Assembly: GCF_000953635.1 (NCBI RefSeq)
Contig: NZ_LN614830.1
Span: 487,001 to 551,000 of the forward strand
Direction of reading: 5' to 3'
Origin: Legionella micdadei
GTDB taxonomy: Bacteria; Pseudomonadota; Gammaproteobacteria; Legionellales; Legionellaceae
DNA length: 64,000 nucleotides
Positions 1 through 7,733 of this stretch are shown piece after piece. Position 1 is the first letter of the stretch. Every line of letters starts with the position of its first letter. The notes beneath the pieces were generated by a model that saw nothing but the letters and a program-made list of their open reading frames with translations, was not told the origin of the DNA and did not search any database. The position numbers were made by a program, and so were the translations under genes.

Positions 1-836
1 TTGTAATTTGCAGCTGCAGTTGCAGGGATGAGATTTTCTTTATGGTGATCTCCACCTAAAAAATAAGCAACCATGTGCGACCAATGATAATCATGACCAT
101 TAACAGTAATGTATTCTTCATTACTGCAACCATCGGCTTTAAAAACTTCAATACAAGAAATGCCAGTTAATTTTTTCTGACTGATAATCCTTTTTTTACC
201 TTGCCTGTCCTCAATTTTTTCTAAAGTGATGGTGAATTCGATTGGAGAAGGCCGATCAAATAAATAAGATTTGAATTTACTTCGAAGTTTCGTCCTATCC
301 GCCATGCTTATATCGATTTTGCCACGAGGTTTCGGCCCATCTGGTGTGACGGGTTTGAAAAAGGTACCAAGTCGTTTAGAAAGGAATGGACGTATTTTGT
401 TCGTTTTATTCGGGGTTAAATAAACTTGCGGATACCCGCGCTCTGGTGTTGCTGGAGCAGGTTCAGGAATAATACGAACGCCTGTTTTTCGAATAGGTGA
501 ATGCAATTGTGTATTACCGGCAAAAAGGAAAGAATTCTCACCGCTATCTTTTCTACGTCTTTTAAGTGGACGTTGGTGTTGTTGGTGCGAATCAAAAATC
601 GGTTTTGCAGAACGGGATAATGGTTTTCGAGCCAATTCTGCATGGAGTTTATCGATATCGGTTTTGGTGATTTCACTAAAAACAAGGAGCAAGGTAGTAG
701 AGGTAAGCCGCTTCACCCCCAATTTCTCCACAGCAACACTGGCTTGAAGCCAGTGATCGTCCTCTAAGCGTAGTTTTTTTAAATTAGGAATAACTTTGAG
801 GGCACGTCGTTTAAAAAGAGCTGTTTTTTCTAACAT
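1..836 (-). CDS. Partial protein with nuclease-like C-terminal motif
   Basis: An open frame runs from an ATG at 836 to the left edge, so the C-terminus is missing. The visible 278 residues are basic in the first half and Pro/Arg-rich around residues 85-180. The last part contains H-W-S-H-M-V-A-Y-F-L-G-G followed by a stretch ending E-N-L-I-P, which resembles the H..A...GG....NL.P signature of DNA/RNA non-specific endonucleases and related toxin nucleases. An in-frame stop lies just upstream of the chosen ATG. No strong ribosome-binding site is visible. It has no signal peptide and is transcribed away from the esterase gene. Nuclease function is inference from one motif; an effector or toxin role is possible but unproven. 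Confidence 0.6.
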   Translation of the reverse strand, partial: MLEKTALFKRRALKVIPNLKKLRLEDDHWLQASVAVEKLGVKRLTSTTLLLVFSEITKTDIDKLHAELARKPLSRSAKPIFDSHQQHQRPLKRRRKDSGENSFLFAGNTQLHSPIRKTGVRIIPEPAPATPERGYPQVYLTPNKTNKIRPFLSKRLGTFFKPVTPDGPKPRGKIDISMADRTKLRSKFKSYLFDRPSPIEFTITLEKIEDRQGKKRIISQKKLTGISCIEVFKADGCSNEEYITVNGHDYHWSHMVAYFLGGDHHKENLIPATAAANY

Positions 837-1007
837 TGAATCAAAAGCCTAGTCATACAAAGCGGAAGAGACTAAGCTTAGCACAGGCTTACTAAAAATA
901 GTTAGGATAATTTCCCTGTTGCGTCCCAAACTGGCCCTAAGTTTTTGCCATGACCTTGCCTTAATCAAACGCTTTGAGGATAATTTGAGTTTTTTTGGAG
1001 ATATGGG

Positions 1008-1661
1008 TTGAACGTTTATATAAAGAAACCACAGCAGCAAGCCCATTCTTGCATAATTTGGATGCATGGTTTAGGTGCTGACGCCTCTGATATGGCTGGT
1101 CTTGCAGAACAATTGCGATTAGATGACTTAAGTTTGCGTCATGTTTTTCTCGATGCGCCAATACGTCCGGTAACACTCAATAACGGCATGGCTATGCGAG
1201 CTTGGTATGATATTATGGGTATGAAATTAACTGATAGGGAAGACAGCGAAGGGATTCAACAATCTGCGAAGTTTATCCATGAAGTCATTGACAGCCAAAT
1301 TAAGGATGGGTTTAGTTCGGAACAAATTTATCTGGCTGGGTTTTCCCAAGGTGGTGCGATGGCTTTATACACCGCGTTACATATGCCGACAGCGCTTGCT
1401 GGTGTGATTGCGTTATCCGCCTATTTGCCTCTCGCCGATAAATGCAGAACAGATCTGACTAAAACAACTCCCATATTTATGGCTGGCGGGCAGTATGATC
1501 CAATAGTTTTGCCGATCTGGACAAAACAAACTGCTGAATGGCTAAGTGCGGCGGGTTATCAGGTGAGTATGCATAATTATCTTATGGAGCATTCTGTTTG
1601 TGCTGAAGAAATCAATGATCTCTCTCATTGGCTTGTTGCCCAGGAAAAGGGAGAACGTTAA
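1008..1661 (+). CDS. Carboxylesterase / acyl-protein thioesterase family hydrolase
   Basis: A 217-residue alpha/beta hydrolase of the phospholipase/carboxylesterase family (PF02230), which hydrolyses short acyl esters or thioesters in the cytosol. Residues 111-116 give the nucleophile elbow GFSQGG with Ser113. Asp164 (GGQYDP) and His195 (MEHS) complete a triad, and the HG pair at 20-21 fits the oxyanion loop. The start is a TTG at 1008, chosen because GGAG lies seven bases upstream. Length matches the family. The stop codon overlaps the ATG of the next gene by one base, so it is probably co-transcribed with ratA and rnfH. The natural substrate cannot be told from sequence. Confidence 0.88.
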   Translation: MNVYIKKPQQQAHSCIIWMHGLGADASDMAGLAEQLRLDDLSLRHVFLDAPIRPVTLNNGMAMRAWYDIMGMKLTDREDSEGIQQSAKFIHEVIDSQIKDGFSSEQIYLAGFSQGGAMALYTALHMPTALAGVIALSAYLPLADKCRTDLTKTTPIFMAGGQYDPIVLPIWTKQTAEWLSAAGYQVSMHNYLMEHSVCAEEINDLSHWLVAQEKGER

Positions 1662-2095
1662 TGACCATAGTTAAAAAATCAAGGGTGGTTCCTTTTACTT
1701 GCGAGCAAATGTTTGGCTTAGTCAATGATGTTGAGCGTTATGCCGAATTTTTACCCTACTGTGCCCAAAGTTTGGTGCATCATCGTGACGAAGACGAAGT
1801 ACAAGCCACGTTGGTAATAGCTGCAGCCGGAATGAGTCGATCGTTTACCACGCGCAATCGTTTACAGACCAATAAAATGATAGAAATTCGTTTAGTAGAC
1901 GGCCCGTTTAGCCACCTGGAAGGCTTTTGGCGCTTCGATGAGGATCCTGAAGGTTGCAAAGTCTCTTTTGATTTGGAATTCGAATTCGCTGGGCGTATGT
2001 TTTCCATGCTTTTAGGCCCTATTTTTGAGCAAGTCACTGATAAAATGGTCGATGCTTTTTGTGATCGGGCTGAGGCGGTATATGGTAAAGGTTGA
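1661..2095 (+). CDS. ratA: RatA/COQ10-type START-domain protein
   Basis: A 144-residue protein of the polyketide cyclase/START superfamily, RatA branch. In E. coli RatA was described as a ribosome-association toxin; family members are also linked to ubiquinone handling (COQ10-like). The opening MTIVKKSRVVPF, the segment VERYAEFLPYC and the end D-K-M-V-D-A-F-C-D-R-A are typical. The ATG at 1661 is preferred to in-frame upstream starts because AGGGAG precedes it and it overlaps the esterase stop (TAATG). rnfH begins inside its 3' end, the usual ratA-rnfH arrangement, which strengthens the call. Confidence 0.9.
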   Translation: MTIVKKSRVVPFTCEQMFGLVNDVERYAEFLPYCAQSLVHHRDEDEVQATLVIAAAGMSRSFTTRNRLQTNKMIEIRLVDGPFSHLEGFWRFDEDPEGCKVSFDLEFEFAGRMFSMLLGPIFEQVTDKMVDAFCDRAEAVYGKG

Positions 2096-2357
2096 GCTTG
2101 TTTATATAGCCGCCGATCAAACATTAGTGCATCATTCTCTCGTTTTAGAGACCGGTGCTACTGTCGCTGCTGCCTTAACCGAATCCGGTATTTTGCGGGA
2201 ATATCCGGAGGTAGAAAATTTACCTCTCGGTATCTTTTCAAAGAAAGTTTCCTTAGACACTGTACTAAAGTCAGGTGATCGAATTGAAGTATACAGGCCA
2301 CTTACGCTCGATCCCAAGGAGAGAAGACGCCAGCGAGCAAAAAAGAGTGAGCGTTGA
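2082..2357 (+). CDS. rnfH: RnfH family ubiquitin-fold protein
   Basis: A 91-residue RnfH-family protein with a beta-grasp (ubiquitin-like) fold. The end V-Y-R-P-L-T-L-D-P-K-E-R-R-R-Q-R is characteristic of the family. The start is the ATG at 2082, which has GAGG six bases upstream and overlaps ratA by 14 bases. An upstream in-frame start would add 19 residues that only translate the ratA 3' end in another frame. The molecular role of RnfH is poorly known. Pairing with ratA is conserved in many gammaproteobacteria. Confidence 0.9.
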   Translation: MVKVELVYIAADQTLVHHSLVLETGATVAAALTESGILREYPEVENLPLGIFSKKVSLDTVLKSGDRIEVYRPLTLDPKERRRQRAKKSER

Positions 2358-2385
2358 CAATTCTGCTGCCTAGGGAATTGTCAAC
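2353..2385 (+). terminator. Perfect hairpin at the end of rnfH
   Basis: GTTGACAATTC and GAATTGTCAAC form an 11-bp perfect stem with an 11-base loop. The left arm starts inside the rnfH stop codon region. No T-run follows, so it is either a weak terminator or an mRNA 3'-end stabiliser. Confidence 0.5.
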
Positions 2386-2437
2386 ACGACCTTAGGGTAA
2401 ATCTAGATTTTCACTAAAGCGTAGAAAAGGTTGCTAA

Positions 2438-3841
2438 ATGATCAACTACACAGCCACTTATACCGATAAATATCAACTGACAATGGCTCAAGTTTATTTT
2501 CTAAAAGGACAAAAAAATCATGTCGCGATGTTTGATTATTTCTTTCGTAAACTTCCCTTTGGCGGAGGTTATGCTATTTTTGCCGGGCTTGAGGACTTAC
2601 TAGGGATATTAGAAAATTTTTCATTTAATCAGTCAGATATCGCCTATTTGCACACGCAGGGTTTCCATTCTGATTTTCTTAATTACCTCGAAAATTTTAA
2701 ATTTAAGGGTACTGTTTACGCATCGCAGGAAGGTGATCTGGTGTTCCCTACTTGTCCTGTTGTCACTGTAGAAGCGGATATCATTGAGGCACAATTAGTA
2801 GAGACGATACTGTTAAATGTATTAAATTTTCAAACGCTTATTGCGACTAAAGCTAGCCGGATGCGGCATGTGGCAGGGCAACGTGAGTTGATAGACTTTG
2901 GTTTACGCAGGGCACAAGGTCCCGGTGGGTATTATGCAAGTCGGGCAGCTATCATTGGTGGTTTTAATAGCACAAGCAACGTGTGTTGTGGACGCGATTA
3001 TCATACCCCTATATCCGGGACGATGGCTCACTCTTTTGTGCAAAGTTATGATGATGAACTCTCTGCTTTTCGTGATTTTGCTGAATGTTGGGCAGATAAT
3101 TGTGTCTTGCTCGTGGATACTTACAGTACGCTGGAGTCGGGTGTCCCTAACGCCATTATCATTGGGAAAGAAATGGAAGCGCGAGGGCAAAAACTTAAGG
3201 GGATCCGCTTAGATAGCGGTGATTTAGCCTACTTAGCAAAAAGAGCACGAGATATGTTAGATGAAGCAGGATTAGACTATGTCAAAATTACTGCTTCCAA
3301 TCAGCTCAATGAAGAAGTGATAAAAAGCCTTCTGGAACAAGAGGCGCCCATAGATTCTTTTGGAGTGGGCACCAATTTAGTTATTGGCGCCCCTGATGCC
3401 GCCTTAGATGGCGTATATAAGCTGGCTTTTGCCAACCATAAGCCCCGTATTAAACTTTCTGAGACACTCTCTAAAATTACTTTGCCCTACAAAAAACAAA
3501 CTTACCGTGTTTTAGAAGCTGATGGTATTTTTTTAGGCGCTGATGTAATTGCGCTTGCTGAGGAAGAGGATTTAGACATGATGTTCCATCCTTTTGAGGA
3601 GGCGAAGTCATTCTCCCTAAAAAATTATAAAAAAGAACCGTTGTTGCATAAGGTTATGGAAAAAGGGAAGCGTTTATTTGCAGTGAAAACGCTAAACGAA
3701 ATTGCTGAGTATAGTCAACAGCGTTTAGCCCTCCTACCCGATGAATATAAGCGTTTGATTAATCCCCACAACTACAAAGTGGGTTTAAGTTATAAGCTCA
3801 AACTTCAACGCGAACAACTAATTCAAAAAATGAAGGCGTAA
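2438..3841 (+). CDS. pncB: Nicotinate phosphoribosyltransferase
   Basis: A 467-residue NAPRTase that joins nicotinate to PRPP to give nicotinate mononucleotide in the Preiss-Handler NAD salvage route (EC 6.3.4.21). Visible family signatures are the N-terminal Y-T-D-K-Y-Q-L-T-M segment, FGLRRAQGPGG near 154-164, the GTMAHSF segment with His198 in the position of the family's phosphorylated histidine, IRLDSGDL near 258, and FGVGTNLV near 310. AAAGG lies seven bases before the ATG. The gene for nicotinamidase follows six bases after its stop, so the two consecutive salvage steps are almost surely co-transcribed. Confidence 0.95.
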   Translation: MINYTATYTDKYQLTMAQVYFLKGQKNHVAMFDYFFRKLPFGGGYAIFAGLEDLLGILENFSFNQSDIAYLHTQGFHSDFLNYLENFKFKGTVYASQEGDLVFPTCPVVTVEADIIEAQLVETILLNVLNFQTLIATKASRMRHVAGQRELIDFGLRRAQGPGGYYASRAAIIGGFNSTSNVCCGRDYHTPISGTMAHSFVQSYDDELSAFRDFAECWADNCVLLVDTYSTLESGVPNAIIIGKEMEARGQKLKGIRLDSGDLAYLAKRARDMLDEAGLDYVKITASNQLNEEVIKSLLEQEAPIDSFGVGTNLVIGAPDAALDGVYKLAFANHKPRIKLSETLSKITLPYKKQTYRVLEADGIFLGADVIALAEEEDLDMMFHPFEEAKSFSLKNYKKEPLLHKVMEKGKRLFAVKTLNEIAEYSQQRLALLPDEYKRLINPHNYKVGLSYKLKLQREQLIQKMKA

Positions 3842-3846
3842 GGACA

Positions 3847-4452
3847 ATGAGGACCTTAATCATCATTGATCTTCAGAATGATTTTATGCCAGGGGGGGCG
3901 TTAGCTGTCCCAAATGGCGATTTAATTGTTCCGGTCATTAATAATTTGCTGACGAATTTTGATTTAATCATAGCAACTCAGGACTGGCATCCGGCCAATC
4001 ACAAAACTTTCGCTTCTCAGCATGCGGGCAAAAAACCTTTTGAAAAAATCATGCTCCACGGGGTTGAGCAAACACTTTGGCCAGACCATTGTGTACAAGG
4101 AACAGTTGGTGCTGAATTTCATCCCCAACTAGAAACTAGACCGATAGAAGCTATTTTTCGCAAAGGTACAGATAGGGAAAATGACAGCTATAGCGGATTT
4201 TATGACAATCAGCATAAAAAAAGCACAGGATTGGCAGGTTTTTTACGCGAAAAAGGGGCGAAAAATCTTTATTTTTGTGGACTATGTGCCGATATTTGTG
4301 TGTATTATACACTCAAAGATGCGATAACCGAGGGATTTACGAGTTGGTTGATCGAAGATGCTACTCAGCCGTTAGACCAATCTAAATTCCAAGTGATAAA
4401 AAACGAGTTATTGCAACAAGGGGTTGGGGTTATAAAAAGCGTTGAGTTTTAA
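3847..4452 (+). CDS. pncA: Nicotinamidase / pyrazinamidase
   Basis: A 201-residue isochorismatase-fold amidase that converts nicotinamide to nicotinate, supplying the substrate of the upstream pncB product. The triad can be read as Asp8 (IIIDLQNDF), Lys106 (FRKGTD) and Cys151 (A-D-I-C-V-Y-Y-T). The metal site matches Asp46 and His48 (TQDWHP) and His81 (WPDHCVQGT). Length is normal. An AAGGA-type site overlaps the pncB stop region. In-frame context and complete motifs make this a secure call. Confidence 0.95.
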   Translation: MRTLIIIDLQNDFMPGGALAVPNGDLIVPVINNLLTNFDLIIATQDWHPANHKTFASQHAGKKPFEKIMLHGVEQTLWPDHCVQGTVGAEFHPQLETRPIEAIFRKGTDRENDSYSGFYDNQHKKSTGLAGFLREKGAKNLYFCGLCADICVYYTLKDAITEGFTSWLIEDATQPLDQSKFQVIKNELLQQGVGVIKSVEF

Positions 4453-4575
4453 TGCGCCTAGTCTACAAAAGAATTCCAAAAAATTTGAACAAATTTGCGC
4501 GCGTTAGTGGATAGTGCTCCCGCGGGTCAAAATAGCTTACCTTAGTGGAATAATTTAATGCGATTAAAACCACCA

Positions 4576-4595
4576 CTATAGCTTGACAGCTATAG
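4576..4595. repeat. Perfect inverted repeat downstream of pncA
   Basis: CTATAGCT and AGCTATAG flank a four-base loop, and weaker outer CACCA/TGGTG pairing extends the stem. It lies in the 232-base gap between convergent pncA and bamE, 30 bases before a second, longer hairpin. It may be part of a small palindromic element or a terminator. Confidence 0.5.
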
Positions 4596-4624
4596 TTTGG
4601 TGCACTCAGCCCGGCCTCTCTCCG

Positions 4625-4688
4625 TTAAACCACCATTACAAGCAAGCGCCTAAAAAGGGCGCTTTAGAGGCTGGCAATGATGGTCTAA
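4625..4688. terminator. Long two-part hairpin between pncA and bamE
   Basis: An inner perfect stem AAGCGCC/GGCGCTT (4644-4650 and 4658-4664) sits inside an imperfect outer stem pairing about 4625-4643 with 4670-4688. The right arm reaches the bamE stop codon. Position between convergent genes suggests a bidirectional terminator; the length and bulges also suit a palindromic intergenic element. Confidence 0.55.
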
Positions 4689-4999
4689 GGCTTATGTTCA
4701 ATGCGTATCAACGTATTGTGTGAGAAATATAAGCTTAAATTCTGTACCATCAGGGATCCGTTTCCTTTCCGTAAAGTATAAGCGTAATCCCAGCGATCAT
4801 TATTGAAAGTGGGACTTAGCAGACTTGTCCCCATTAAAATTGCCACATCATTTTTACTCATACCCGTTTTTAAGCGTTCTATTTTTGATTGTGGTAATAA
4901 ATTGCCTTGCTCAACAACGCGCCGAGAAAAATCATAGGATGCACAGTGGCTAAGAGATAATGCTAAAGTGATAGTACCCAGAATTGTAACGATACGCAT
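4685..4999 (-). CDS. bamE: Outer-membrane assembly lipoprotein BamE (SmpA/OmlA family)
   Basis: A small lipoprotein of the SmpA/OmlA family, the BamE subunit of the beta-barrel assembly machine. From the ATG at 4999 the protein is 104 residues and begins with a short signal peptide ending in the lipobox L-S-H-C, so Cys19 would be acylated. The segment K-T-G-M-S-K-N-D-V followed by L-M-G-T-S-L and W-D-Y-A-Y is the family core. AGG lies seven bases before this ATG. Two in-frame ATGs at 5014 and 5029 would lengthen the n-region and cannot be excluded. It is divergent from fur, the conserved omlA-fur layout of many gammaproteobacteria. Confidence 0.87.
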   Translation of the reverse strand: MRIVTILGTITLALSLSHCASYDFSRRVVEQGNLLPQSKIERLKTGMSKNDVAILMGTSLLSPTFNNDRWDYAYTLRKGNGSLMVQNLSLYFSHNTLIRIEHKP

Positions 5000-5093
5000 T
5001 TTTTTGCCTGCCATGAAAAATTTCGCCATAATACCATGTCATCCAGAGAAAGACACCCTCCAAGGTGTGGTATCTAGCTAGAAAGGAGCGCTT

Positions 5094-5510
5094 GTGGAAG
5101 AGAGTCAGCAATTAAAAGATGCAGGATTGAAGATTACCATGCCGCGGGTAAAAATATTACAAATTTTAGAGCAATCTCCGCAGCATCATTTAAGTGCAGA
5201 AGGGGTTTATAAAGCTTTATTAGATATGGGTGAAGATGTTGGGTTAGCCACTGTATACCGTGTTTTGACTCAGTTCGAAGCAGCGGGCCTGGTTACTCGT
5301 CATAATTTTGAAGGCGGGCATTCTGTATTTGAGCTAAGTCAAGGCGAGCATCACGATCATCTCGTGTGTGTTAAGTGTGGTCGAGTTGAAGAATTCGTGG
5401 ATAAGATCATTGAAGAGCGACAAAAAATGATTGCTGAAAATGCCCAATTCAAAATGACTGATCATGCCTTGAATATTTATGGCCTATGCCCAGATTGTCA
5501 AAAAACATAG
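5094..5510 (+). CDS. fur: Ferric uptake regulator Fur
   Basis: A 138-residue iron-responsive repressor. The N-terminal winged helix contains G-L-A-T-V-Y-R-V-L near 50-58. The HHDH motif at 86-89 and the pairs Cys92/Cys95 and Cys132/Cys135 fit the regulatory and structural metal sites. The start is a GTG at 5094 with AAAGGAG upstream at good spacing. Length matches Fur, and the divergent bamE neighbour supports Fur over Zur or PerR. A small inverted repeat in the 64-105 base divergent spacer may affect expression, but no convincing Fur box was identified. Confidence 0.95.
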   Translation: MEESQQLKDAGLKITMPRVKILQILEQSPQHHLSAEGVYKALLDMGEDVGLATVYRVLTQFEAAGLVTRHNFEGGHSVFELSQGEHHDHLVCVKCGRVEEFVDKIIEERQKMIAENAQFKMTDHALNIYGLCPDCQKT

Positions 5511-5562
5511 GTTATGAATTATAATTAACTATACTCATGAGCCATTAGCAAGGATGTTAGGC

Positions 5563-7104
5563 ATGTACGATGATTTACGCAAACCCTATCAGATAGGGGA
5601 TTTACCGGCAGTGCGGTTAGGCGGAATTTTATTGAATGATCAGTTGGTTCCTGACGCACCTGTTAATTTAGTCGTAAAATCATTTAATCGCCATGGCTTA
5701 ATTGCCGGAGCGACCGGTAGTGGTAAAACCAAAACCATGCAAGTGCTCAGCGAACAACTCTCTTTACTGGGGGTTCCTAGCTTGGTCATGGATATTAAAG
5801 GCGACATTTCGGGATTGGCGGAGGCGGGAGAGGCTAACCCCGTCTTGGAAGAACGTGCAAAATCTTTAGGTTTAACCTACAGCCCTCGCGCTTTCCCAGT
5901 TGAATTACTTAGTCTAAATGAGTCGGCTCAGGAAGGTATCCCTTTACGCTCAACAGTTGAAGCCTTTGGGCCTGTTTTGTTTTCTCGTATGCTTGATGTC
6001 AATGAAACCCAAGCTGGGGTCGTAACCATTCTTTTTGAATATGCCAAGCTTAATAAGATACCTTTAATTGATTTAGCCGATCTCAAAGCATTGTTGCAAT
6101 TCGCTCAAAGTGATCAAGGTAAAGAAAAGATTGAAGCCAGCTTCGGCGGTGTATCTTCTGCCTCTGTTGGGACTATTGTTCGTAAGATTATTGAACTCGA
6201 ATCTCAAGGTGCGGATCAGTTTTTCGGTGAACCGGCCTTTGATGTGATGGATTTAGTGAGGACGAATGCGCAGGGACTTGGGATTATTTCCATTCTTCGC
6301 TTGCTCGACATGCAAGATAAGCCGAAACTGTTTTCTACGTTTATGCTGAAATTGTTATCCGATGTGTATAGACAGATGCCTGAACTAGGTGATCCTCCTA
6401 AGCCTAAACTCGTATTATTTATTGATGAGGCACATTTAATATTTAGTAATGCGAGTAAAGCCTTATTAAGTTTGTTGGATACGATGGTTAAGTTGATTCG
6501 CTCTAAAGGTGTTGGCCTTATTTTTTGTACGCAAACGCCTAACGATATTCCAGATTCAGTATTAAGCCAGTTAGGATTAAAAATACAACATGCTTTACGC
6601 GCTTTTACTGCGAAAGATCGTAAGGCAATGAAGCTTGTTGCACAAAATTTCCCATCTTCTCAATATTATGATACAGAAGTACTTTTAACTTCACTTGGCA
6701 TTGGAGAGGCTTTAGTTAGCGGGCTAGATGCTGAGGGGGAGCCCACGCCATTAGTTGAATGCCGGGTAAGGGCGCCCGAGTCGCGTATGGGAGTAATTAG
6801 CCCCCAGGAAATTGCTGCAGTAATAGCGACCTCTACTATAATGCCCCATTATGGTAAACGAGTAAAAGAAGCCTCTGCACAGCAAGTGTTGGGTGCGCAA
6901 ACTGCTGAGGCAGTAAACAGCACGATCGAAACCCCTAAAAACAAAGCTAAGATGAATGATGAGACACTGGTGGAAAAAATCAGTAAAAGTACTTTGTTTA
7001 GGCAAATCGTACGCCAAATAATGCGTGATTTAACCCGAACGCTGCTGTCTGCATTAGGTTTAAGAGGACAAAATAAACAAAAAGATTCTAAGGAGAGAAA
7101 ATGA
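5563..7104 (+). CDS. HerA-like ATPase, DUF853 (YjgR) family
   Basis: A 513-residue P-loop ATPase of the HerA/FtsK-like DUF853 family (E. coli YjgR). Walker A is GATGSGKTK at 49-57. Walker B is L-V-L-F-I-D-E-A-H with Asp288/Glu289, followed by a T-Q-T-P sensor-like segment. The ATG at 5563 has AAGGA eight bases upstream; an ATG nine bases earlier lies directly on the Shine-Dalgarno and is less likely. The tail after residue 440 is variable and basic. The function of the family is not established; nucleic-acid or protein translocation is inferred. Its last four bases overlap the start of the repeat protein gene. Confidence 0.9.
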   Translation: MYDDLRKPYQIGDLPAVRLGGILLNDQLVPDAPVNLVVKSFNRHGLIAGATGSGKTKTMQVLSEQLSLLGVPSLVMDIKGDISGLAEAGEANPVLEERAKSLGLTYSPRAFPVELLSLNESAQEGIPLRSTVEAFGPVLFSRMLDVNETQAGVVTILFEYAKLNKIPLIDLADLKALLQFAQSDQGKEKIEASFGGVSSASVGTIVRKIIELESQGADQFFGEPAFDVMDLVRTNAQGLGIISILRLLDMQDKPKLFSTFMLKLLSDVYRQMPELGDPPKPKLVLFIDEAHLIFSNASKALLSLLDTMVKLIRSKGVGLIFCTQTPNDIPDSVLSQLGLKIQHALRAFTAKDRKAMKLVAQNFPSSQYYDTEVLLTSLGIGEALVSGLDAEGEPTPLVECRVRAPESRMGVISPQEIAAVIATSTIMPHYGKRVKEASAQQVLGAQTAEAVNSTIETPKNKAKMNDETLVEKISKSTLFRQIVRQIMRDLTRTLLSALGLRGQNKQKDSKERK

Positions 7105-7595
7105 GGGTAAATGATTTTTTAAAAAAAACAACATGTTCGGCTGCGGTGATTGGTTTGATTTGCTTGCTAACCAGTTTTGAATTGTCAGCGGCAGATAGCC
7201 AATCATCGGTTTCAACACCTAACCAAACGGTTAAGAATCCGGATGGTTCCTCTGTACAAACCTTTCCTAATGGCAGCAAAATAATAACTAACGCAGATGG
7301 CTCTTCTGTACAAACGAATGCTGACGGAACTAAAATCGTTAAAAACGCCGACGGTTCTTCTGTACAAACTAACCCTGATGGTACAGAAATTGTGAGGAAT
7401 ACAGATGGCTCGTCAGTACAGACAAACCCTGATGGTACAAAAGTCATCAAAAATGCGGATGGCTCTTCTGTAGAAACAAGGCCTGATGGCACAAAAATCG
7501 TTACCAACCCAGATGGCTCATCTGTACAGACCAATCCTGATGGTACCGAAGTCATTAAAAACGCAGATGGTTCGGTTATTAATGGTGCACACTAA
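7101..7595 (+). CDS. Small exported protein made of 18-residue tandem repeats
   Basis: A 164-residue protein with an N-terminal hydrophobic signal-like segment (about 12-30, ending LSA-AD). It is followed from residue 46 by six full 18-residue repeats with consensus N-x-D-G-S-S-V-Q-T-N-P-D-G-T-x-I-V-K and a partial seventh. Each repeat is two similar nine-residue halves, as expected of a regular beta structure exposed to solvent. It starts inside the previous gene (ATGA overlap), so it is translationally coupled to the HerA-like ATPase. No enzymatic motif is visible. A surface or periplasmic repeat role is inference. Confidence 0.8.
   Translation: MRVNDFLKKTTCSAAVIGLICLLTSFELSAADSQSSVSTPNQTVKNPDGSSVQTFPNGSKIITNADGSSVQTNADGTKIVKNADGSSVQTNPDGTEIVRNTDGSSVQTNPDGTKVIKNADGSSVETRPDGTKIVTNPDGSSVQTNPDGTEVIKNADGSVINGAH
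7236..7559 (+). repeat. Six tandem 54-bp coding repeats
   Basis: The repeat protein gene contains six in-frame units of 54 bp coding for 18 residues each. Unit differences are mostly third-position or conservative changes, so the array is degenerate but regular. Such arrays tend to vary in copy number between strains. Confidence 0.85.
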
Positions 7596-7630
7596 CCATA
7601 TCCTTAGTCTCAAAGAACTTTACCCCACCT

Positions 7631-7654
7631 CTTCCCCCCAAGAAATAGGGGAAG
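7631..7654 (+). terminator. Hairpin after the repeat protein gene
   Basis: CTTCCCC and GGGGAAG form a seven-base GC-rich stem with a ten-base loop, 36 bases after the stop codon. A short T-rich stretch (GTTTCT) follows. It probably ends the HerA-like/repeat-protein transcript. Confidence 0.5.
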
Positions 7655-7733
7655 GTTTCTAATGGGCGGATGGGCGCATAGATTGCTGATTCGGGGTTGG
7701 TTCAAGATAGCCTGATTTAATATTGAGAAAAGT

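Noticed and set aside
7088-7555. Long minus-strand open frame across the tandem-repeat gene
   Set aside because: The 54-bp repeat makes the opposite strand open by periodicity. The plus strand has a signal peptide, a start coupled to the upstream gene and a sensible repeat pattern.
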